Shown here: piece after piece, positions 23,273-27,675 of the stretch
Numbering within the stretch: position 1 is the stretch's first letter
How the letters are laid out: every line of letters begins with the position of its first letter
Assembly: GCA_017523995.1 (NCBI GenBank)
Contig: JAFWUX010000039.1
Span: 1-27,675, forward strand
Direction: 5' to 3'
Source of the DNA: Oscillospiraceae bacterium
GTDB taxonomy: Bacteria > Bacillota_A > Clostridia > Oscillospirales > Ruminococcaceae
DNA: 27,675 nt
Program-made: the position numbers and the translations under genes
The notes under the pieces: generated by a model
What the model was told of the DNA's origin: nothing
Databases searched by the model: none
The model's input: the letters and a program-made list of their open reading frames with translations, nothing else

Positions 23273-25075
23273 ATGAAACACAACAAACTGTTCCGCCTCG
23301 GCGGAACCGCGCTGGCGGCAGGGCTGCTGCTCTCCCAGCTGGCTGCATTCCCGGTGAATGCAGCCGAACAGACCACCAAGGATATCCAAACCTGTGATTA
23401 CACACAGGTCTTCGACAAGGCGCTCGATATCGTGCAGGGCACGCCGGTCGATGTCAACCCCGGTGATGCCGGCGTTCCGGCAGACAAGCCGGTCAAGCAG
23501 ATCTGGCTCGATGTGACGATGGACGCATCCTCCGGTCTGCCCGCAATGCCCGCAATCGGCTACACAACCGATGCCTACATCAATGATGACGGCGAGGAAA
23601 CCACATGGGCAGGCGACGGTCTCTGGATGGCGACCGCTGTCAGCAAGGCAACCGTAATCATCGAGATTCCCGAGGACAAGCCCGTGAACGGCAATCTGCA
23701 GGTGCAGATCTGGGGCGAAGCGGGCAAATCCGTTGAGCGCATGGACCTCAATGCAATCGGCTATGTGACAGGCTCCGGCGGCAGCATCGGCATGATGACG
23801 CGCAGAGGCGATGTCAACGGCGACAAGACCGTTGATAAGAACGATGTCACCGCGCTGGCGGATTACCTCACCAGCAAGAGCACCTCGCTGCAAATGGCCT
23901 CCAACGGCGACCTCGACGGCAACAATCGCCTGAATGCTTCTGACCTCACGCTTCTGAAGCGCGGTCTGCTGGACGGCTCCATCAAGCCGAGCACCCAGAC
24001 AACCGATGAAACCGCTTCGGAGTTCGTTTCGCACATCAAGATCGGCTGGAACCTCGGCAATACGCTCGATTCCCTGCCGACGGCATACACCTCCCCGACA
24101 CAGGCAGAATCCTCCTGGGGCTGCCCGGTCACCACAAAGCAGATGATCGACAAGGTCAAGGAGGCAGGCTTCAACTGTGTCCGTGTTCCGGTATCGTGGG
24201 GACAGAAAATGGACAACAGCACCTACAAGATCAATGATGCATGGATGGACCGCGTGCAGGAAATTGTCAACTATGTCATTGACAACGATATGTACTGCAT
24301 CCTCAACATCCACCACGACAACGATCAGGCAAATCACCCGTATTTCTATCCGGATTCTGCACACTGGGCACAGTCCGAGAAATTCGTCACCTCTGTCTGG
24401 TCGCAGGTTTCCGAGCGCTTTGAGGCATATGACAATCACCTGATCTTCGAGACGCTCAATGAGCCGCGTCTGATCGGTCACCCCCGCAATGAGTGGTGGA
24501 TCGACAGCAGCAGCAATGACTGCAAGGACGCTATGAACTGCGTCAACAAGCTCAACGCTGCAGCACTCGATACCATCCGCAAGTCCGGCGGCAACAACGA
24601 AAAGCGCTTTGTCCTGATGCCTTCCTACGCTGCAAACTGCGACGAGGCAACTCTCGCAGGCGTCCAGATGCCGAACGATGATCACATCATCGCTGAGGCA
24701 CATGCCTACACTCCGTATAACTTCGCACTCGCAAAAGAGGCTGAAGGCGGCACACCGAACTGGAGCGAATCCAACGGCGGCGCTGATATCGTCAACCTGA
24801 TGAAGCGTCTCCAGAAGTACTACCTCAGCAAGGGCATTCCGGTTATCATTGATGAGTTCGGCGCATCGAACCGCAACAATGAGGATACCCGCGCTGCATG
24901 GGCAAAGTTCTATGTCTCGACCGCAAATTCCTACGGCATTCCGTGCGTCCTCTGGGATAACAACCAGTTCGGCACCGGCTCCGAGAATCTCGGTCTGCTC
25001 AACCGCAACAATCTCACAATCGCATATCCGAAGCTCCTCGCCGGCATGATGGAAGGCGCAAAGGATCGCGGATAA
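23273..25075 (+). CDS. Secreted GH5 glycoside hydrolase with internal dockerin
   Basis: A 600-residue cellulosomal enzyme, probably an endo-beta-glucanase or related hemicellulase. A signal peptide (1 to about 30, LAAFPVNAAE) is followed by a beta-rich N-terminal domain (about 35-168, probably a carbohydrate-binding module, family not identified). A type I dockerin follows with two calcium loops (GDVNGDKTVDKNDVTALADYL from 179 and GDLDGNNRLNASDLTLLKRGL from 212). The GH5 catalytic domain spans about 250-595: IGWNLGNTLDS (257-267), NIHHD (345-349), acid/base E397 in LNEPR, AHAYTPY (476-482) and nucleophile E528 in IIDEFGAS. The dockerin would bind a cohesin on a scaffoldin. The ATG at 23273 was chosen because AGAGGGGG precedes it and it begins the signal peptide; the upstream in-frame ATG does not. 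Confidence 0.95.
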   Translation: MKHNKLFRLGGTALAAGLLLSQLAAFPVNAAEQTTKDIQTCDYTQVFDKALDIVQGTPVDVNPGDAGVPADKPVKQIWLDVTMDASSGLPAMPAIGYTTDAYINDDGEETTWAGDGLWMATAVSKATVIIEIPEDKPVNGNLQVQIWGEAGKSVERMDLNAIGYVTGSGGSIGMMTRRGDVNGDKTVDKNDVTALADYLTSKSTSLQMASNGDLDGNNRLNASDLTLLKRGLLDGSIKPSTQTTDETASEFVSHIKIGWNLGNTLDSLPTAYTSPTQAESSWGCPVTTKQMIDKVKEAGFNCVRVPVSWGQKMDNSTYKINDAWMDRVQEIVNYVIDNDMYCILNIHHDNDQANHPYFYPDSAHWAQSEKFVTSVWSQVSERFEAYDNHLIFETLNEPRLIGHPRNEWWIDSSSNDCKDAMNCVNKLNAAALDTIRKSGGNNEKRFVLMPSYAANCDEATLAGVQMPNDDHIIAEAHAYTPYNFALAKEAEGGTPNWSESNGGADIVNLMKRLQKYYLSKGIPVIIDEFGASNRNNEDTRAAWAKFYVSTANSYGIPCVLWDNNQFGTGSENLGLLNRNNLTIAYPKLLAGMMEGAKDRG

Positions 25076-25110
25076 GCAGAATCCCGAACCGCAAGCACAC
25101 ATAATAAAAG

Positions 25111-25144
25111 CCGCTCCGGTCAGCGTATTGCCTGACCGGAGCGG
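25111..25144 (+). terminator. Terminator of the GH5 gene
   Basis: A perfect 13-bp stem (CCGCTCCGGTCAG at 25111-25123, CTGACCGGAGCGG at 25132-25144) followed by TTTGTTTTG, 35 bases after the stop. Confidence 0.95.
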
Positions 25145-25168
25145 TTTGTTTTGTGGATATATCATAAG

Positions 25169-25240
25169 GTGTCTCCGACGGATTGTAATGGGGGCTGCGC
25201 GCCCCCAAACCCCGCGCCGGGGATGATCCCCGGACCCCAT
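25169..25240. repeat. Intergenic hairpin array, family B, copy 2
   Basis: Starts with the same GTGTCTCCGACGGAT as the copy at 10301 and carries GGGGGC/GCCCCC and CCGGGGAT-G-ATCCCCGG (25217-25233) hairpins. The second stem has a different sequence from copy 1 but equally perfect pairing. The gap 25076-25410 contains this element and two terminator hairpins and no gene. Confidence 0.8.
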
Positions 25241-25257
25241 GTTTATGTATGAATGTA

Positions 25258-25287
25258 AGAAAGCCGCTCATATTTGGGCGGCTTTCT
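25258..25287. terminator. Hairpin between GH5 and the second kinase gene
   Basis: A perfect 10-bp stem (AGAAAGCCGC at 25258-25267, GCGGCTTTCT at 25278-25287). It is the only stem-loop after the minus-strand kinase gene and may end that transcript; T runs on both sides are weak. Confidence 0.55.
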
Positions 25288-25410
25288 GTTCAAATCATTT
25301 TTAGAGCGTAAGAGCATCATCACGTTTTTTCAGCATTCTGTTTCCCATAAAATCTCTGGAATATGCGAGAAACAGCGTAGTTTCGCTGCAGTTTTTTGAC
25401 GGCGTATGCG

Positions 25411-26616
25411 TCACGGCTTCGGGAAACGGATCTCATAAAGCGTTTTCCACTTTGTCTCCGCCGGAGCCACAAGCCCGATCGTGCCGCCGTGCGCTTCAAT
25501 AATGCGCTTGCAAATCGCAAGCCCGAGACCGGAGCCGCGCGAATTCGTCCGCGATTCCGTCCCGACAACGAACGGGTCAAAGATCCGGTCACGCACTGCC
25601 GCGGGAATGCCCCTGCCGTTATCCCCGAGCTGCAGGATGATGCTGTCCGCCGTCTCAAAAAGATTGGAATACAGCACGGTGCCCGGCGGATTATAGCGGA
25701 AGGAATTGCTCATCAGATTCTCGAACACGCGGCTGAACTGCTGCTTATCAAAGGTGAACGGGATCGGATGCTCCGGCAGATTGAACTCCAGCCCGAAGCC
25801 CGCAAGCTCCAGATCGTGATACTTCAGCGCGAGATATTCGCGGAAGTATTCGCAGAGGTCGCCCTCAGTCATATGATAGCTGAAATCCGGATGATCGAGC
25901 TTGCTGAATTCGTGGAAGGTGTTGATGAGTTCCGTCACCATCTCCGATTTGCGACAGATCGCATCGAGATATTTCTGCTTGGTCTCGTCATCTGCAACAT
26001 TGTCGCGCACCGCCTTGGAATATCCCTGAATGACCGTGATCGGGGTTTTGAGATCGTGCGAGATATCGGCGATCATTTTGCGCTGCTGCGCCTCGAGCTT
26101 TGTCCGCTCGACTTCACTCGTCTGCAGGCGCTCTGAAATCTGATTGAAACGCAGACAGATCTGGTCAAATTCGCGGATGCCGGAGTGAATCTCCGAGACC
26201 GCCCCTGCATTGCCGCCGGAAATCTCCGGCAGGGCGCCGAGTGCGGTATCAAACCGGTTCAGCTCGCGGACAAGCCGCCGCCGGATCCGGCTGACGAAAA
26301 CCGCAAAGACCAGAAATGTGCCGCCGATGCTGATCAGCAGCAGAGACGCAAAAAAGCGTGTGACGCCGCGCCGTTCGTCTTCCGGCGGGGGATTGTAATC
26401 GGTATCATTGATCTGCACGAGCGAAAGTTCACTGTCATCCAAATCTGCATATTCCGGATGCGTCTTAATATACTCACGATCGAGTTCCGTATACAGAGCA
26501 CTGACGCCATGCACAATTCCGAAGACAACGCAGCACAGGCTCAGAAAAAATGCAAGCAGCATATTCAGGATGATATAGCGGTTCAGGCTGCTCTTGCGCT
26601 TCTTAAAGATCTTCAA
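25411..26616 (-). CDS. Sensor histidine kinase
   Basis: A 401-residue membrane kinase. Transmembrane segments at about 15-38 and 87-109 enclose an external loop of about 48 acidic residues, the likely sensor. A HAMP-like linker (107-165) leads to HisKA with phospho-acceptor H187 in IADISHDLKTPITVIQGYSK. The ATPase domain has VFENLMSNSFRYNPPG, DNGRGIP, IFDPFVVG and GSGLGLAICK. The order and motifs fit VanS/ResE-like kinases; the signal is unknown. The start is a TTG at 26616 that overlaps the end of the regulator gene by 14 bases, so its translation depends on the upstream gene. Later ATGs would remove the first membrane segment. Confidence 0.92.
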   Translation of the reverse strand: MKIFKKRKSSLNRYIILNMLLAFFLSLCCVVFGIVHGVSALYTELDREYIKTHPEYADLDDSELSLVQINDTDYNPPPEDERRGVTRFFASLLLISIGGTFLVFAVFVSRIRRRLVRELNRFDTALGALPEISGGNAGAVSEIHSGIREFDQICLRFNQISERLQTSEVERTKLEAQQRKMIADISHDLKTPITVIQGYSKAVRDNVADDETKQKYLDAICRKSEMVTELINTFHEFSKLDHPDFSYHMTEGDLCEYFREYLALKYHDLELAGFGLEFNLPEHPIPFTFDKQQFSRVFENLMSNSFRYNPPGTVLYSNLFETADSIILQLGDNGRGIPAAVRDRIFDPFVVGTESRTNSRGSGLGLAICKRIIEAHGGTIGLVAPAETKWKTLYEIRFPKP

Positions 26617-27298
26617 TTTTATACCCCAATCCGCGAATGGTCTTCAAATAGACCGGATTCTTGCTGTCATCGCCGATCTTATCGCGCAGCTTTGAGATGT
26701 GCACCATCATGGTGTTGTCATCGCTCTCGAAGTATTCGCCGTTGATGCGCTCATAGATCTGCATTTTGGTGAAGACGCGCCCCGGATGCTCCATCAGCAT
26801 CATCAGAATTTTGAATTCGGTCGGCGTCAGGGCGATCTCCCTGCCGTCCTTGGTGACATAAAACTTTTTCGGATCGAGCATCAGCGAACCGACGCGCAGG
26901 ATATCGCTGCCGGAGATGTTGCCGTTATCCAGCTGATAGAAACGCCGCAGATTCGATTTGACACGCGCGACAACCTCCAGCGGATTGAACGGCTTGGTGA
27001 TGTAGTCATCCGCGCCGATATCAAGCCCGAGAATTTTGTCGCTGTCCGCGTTCATTGCCGAAATAATGATGATCGGGATATTGCTCCTGGTGCGCACACG
27101 CTTGGTCAGCTCATAGCCGTTCATGCCCGGCATCATGATATCCACGAGGGCAAGATCAGGCTGGGCGCTGCTGATGACGTCATAGGCTTCGTTGCCGTCA
27201 GAGGCGCGCAGAACCGTAAAGCCGGCATTTTCCAGATAAAGCTTGAGAATCTCCTGAATATCGGCGTCATCCTCTGCGATCAGGATCGTTTCCGCCAT
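26603..27298 (-). CDS. OmpR-family response regulator
   Basis: A 231-residue regulator. The receiver domain (1-120) has D10/D11, phospho-acceptor D53 (LALVDIMMPGMNG), IIISAMN and K102 (YITKPFNP). The C-terminal winged helix (about 135-228) has ALTPTEFKILMMLMEHPG, VFTKMQIYERINGEYFESDD and MVHISKLRDKIG, ending IRGLGYKIEDL. It partners the kinase whose gene overlaps by 14 bases. Target genes are not evident; the neighbouring GH5 gene is transcribed separately in the opposite direction. The promoter is at 27331-27359. Confidence 0.94.
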   Translation of the reverse strand: MAETILIAEDDADIQEILKLYLENAGFTVLRASDGNEAYDVISSAQPDLALVDIMMPGMNGYELTKRVRTRSNIPIIIISAMNADSDKILGLDIGADDYITKPFNPLEVVARVKSNLRRFYQLDNGNISGSDILRVGSLMLDPKKFYVTKDGREIALTPTEFKILMMLMEHPGRVFTKMQIYERINGEYFESDDNTMMVHISKLRDKIGDDSKNPVYLKTIRGLGYKIEDL

Positions 27299-27330
27299 AT
27301 TGTCACATCCTTTGCATATCGTTATAATTT

Positions 27331-27359
27331 ATTATATCACGCTTTGATGCAAAACGCAA
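27331..27359 (-). promoter_or_regulatory. Sigma-A promoter of the second two-component system
   Basis: On the minus strand, TTGCGT (27354-27359) and perfect TATAAT (27331-27336) are 17 bases apart, about 30 bases before the ATG. AAAGGATG serves as ribosome site. Confidence 0.8.
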
Positions 27360-27413
27360 TATCGGAATCTGATTTCTATTATACTGCCTGTCTCTGAAAT
27401 ACGGCTTCATACT

Positions 27414-27534
27414 ACCTTAATAAAAATTAAGGTATCGCAATTTCTCACTCCTCACTCCTATCTCCTCACTATATTATAAATCCGTCCGCGCAGCGGACAC
27501 CGCAATTTCTCACTTCTCACGCCTATCTCCTAAC
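27414..27534. repeat. Family A element, copy 3, inverted
   Basis: This is the reverse complement of much of the copy at 22645-22861, including CTCACTATATTATAAATCCG and the hairpin GTCCGC-GCA-GCGGAC (27484-27498). It begins with an ACCTTAAT-AAAA-ATTAAGGT hairpin near 27414. It has lost the long inverted ends of copy 2. Confidence 0.82.
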
Positions 27535-27566
27535 CAATGCCAACAACTTAAGATGTTGCGTTCCCC

Positions 27567-27675
27567 AGTGAATTGCGCTGCAATTCACTTAGGGGCGCCC
27601 TCTATCGCAGGGCGCCCCTCTCCGAAAAACGATCCACCGGATCGTTTTATCGGATTCACCCCTGCGGAGCTCCTA
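27567..27675. repeat. Hairpin array, family C, copy 2, cut by the window edge
   Basis: Nearly identical to 11711-11820 in the same orientation. The first hairpin is AGTGAATTGC-GCT-GCAATTCACT, and the second is GGGGCGCCCT/AGGGCGCCCC (27592-27618), where one base pair has changed from A-T to C-G relative to copy 1. The element continues beyond the window. Confidence 0.88.

Noticed and set aside
23255..25240. Minus-strand 661-residue frame opposite the GH5 gene
   Set aside because: The plus strand encodes a complete enzyme with signal peptide, dockerin and catalytic motifs; the reverse frame has no recognisable features.

Overview
The window looks like a Ruminococcus-type member of the Clostridia (Oscillospiraceae). 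The evidence is a secreted GH5 glycosidase with a type I dockerin, a tiny spoVM-like sporulation gene, Gram-positive style D-Ala-D-Ala ligase, MurF and ScpB, strong AAGGAGG-type ribosome sites, sigma-A promoters with 17-bp spacers, and many hairpin-rich intergenic repeats. No rRNA, tRNA, phage, insertion-sequence transposase or CRISPR array was found. Genus is an inference from gene content.

Layout. 1-587 is repeat-rich and ends in a strong hairpin. A minus-strand DUF2752 gene (588-986) diverges from a long plus-strand run (1122-7066). That run starts at a near-consensus promoter and holds a DUF2975 membrane protein with its small Xre-type regulator, two small membrane proteins, a B12-binding radical SAM enzyme, a DUF4173 membrane protein, two further small proteins and a DUF2809 protein. 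A convergent terminator (7084-7124) separates it from the minus-strand set ddl-murF-scpB (10269 to 7129), which serves peptidoglycan precursor synthesis and chromosome condensation. Further minus-strand genes follow: nagA, a ROK-family protein and an NAD(P)-dependent epimerase/dehydratase (amino-sugar or cell-wall sugar metabolism), then tadA with a CPBP-like membrane protein, then an M23-type secreted protein.

From 22570 down to 17808 lies a probable phosphate-response module: an OmpR-family response regulator, a PhoR-like kinase overlapping it by 4 bp, and a Na/Pi cotransporter with a PhoU domain. Four Pho-box-like TTTAAC repeats with 10-11 bp period sit exactly at the end of the kinase gene in front of the transporter. 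The kinase carries a roughly 270-residue acidic tail with 14 tyrosine-containing heptads, which is its most unusual feature.

The right part (22645-27675) contains a hairpin element with long inverted ends, the 31-codon spoVM-like gene, the dockerin-GH5 gene with its own promoter and terminator, and a second two-component system on the minus strand. Three repeat families recur through the window. In several copies the stem sequence differs between copies while base pairing is kept, which points to selection or copying at the level of folded nucleic acid.
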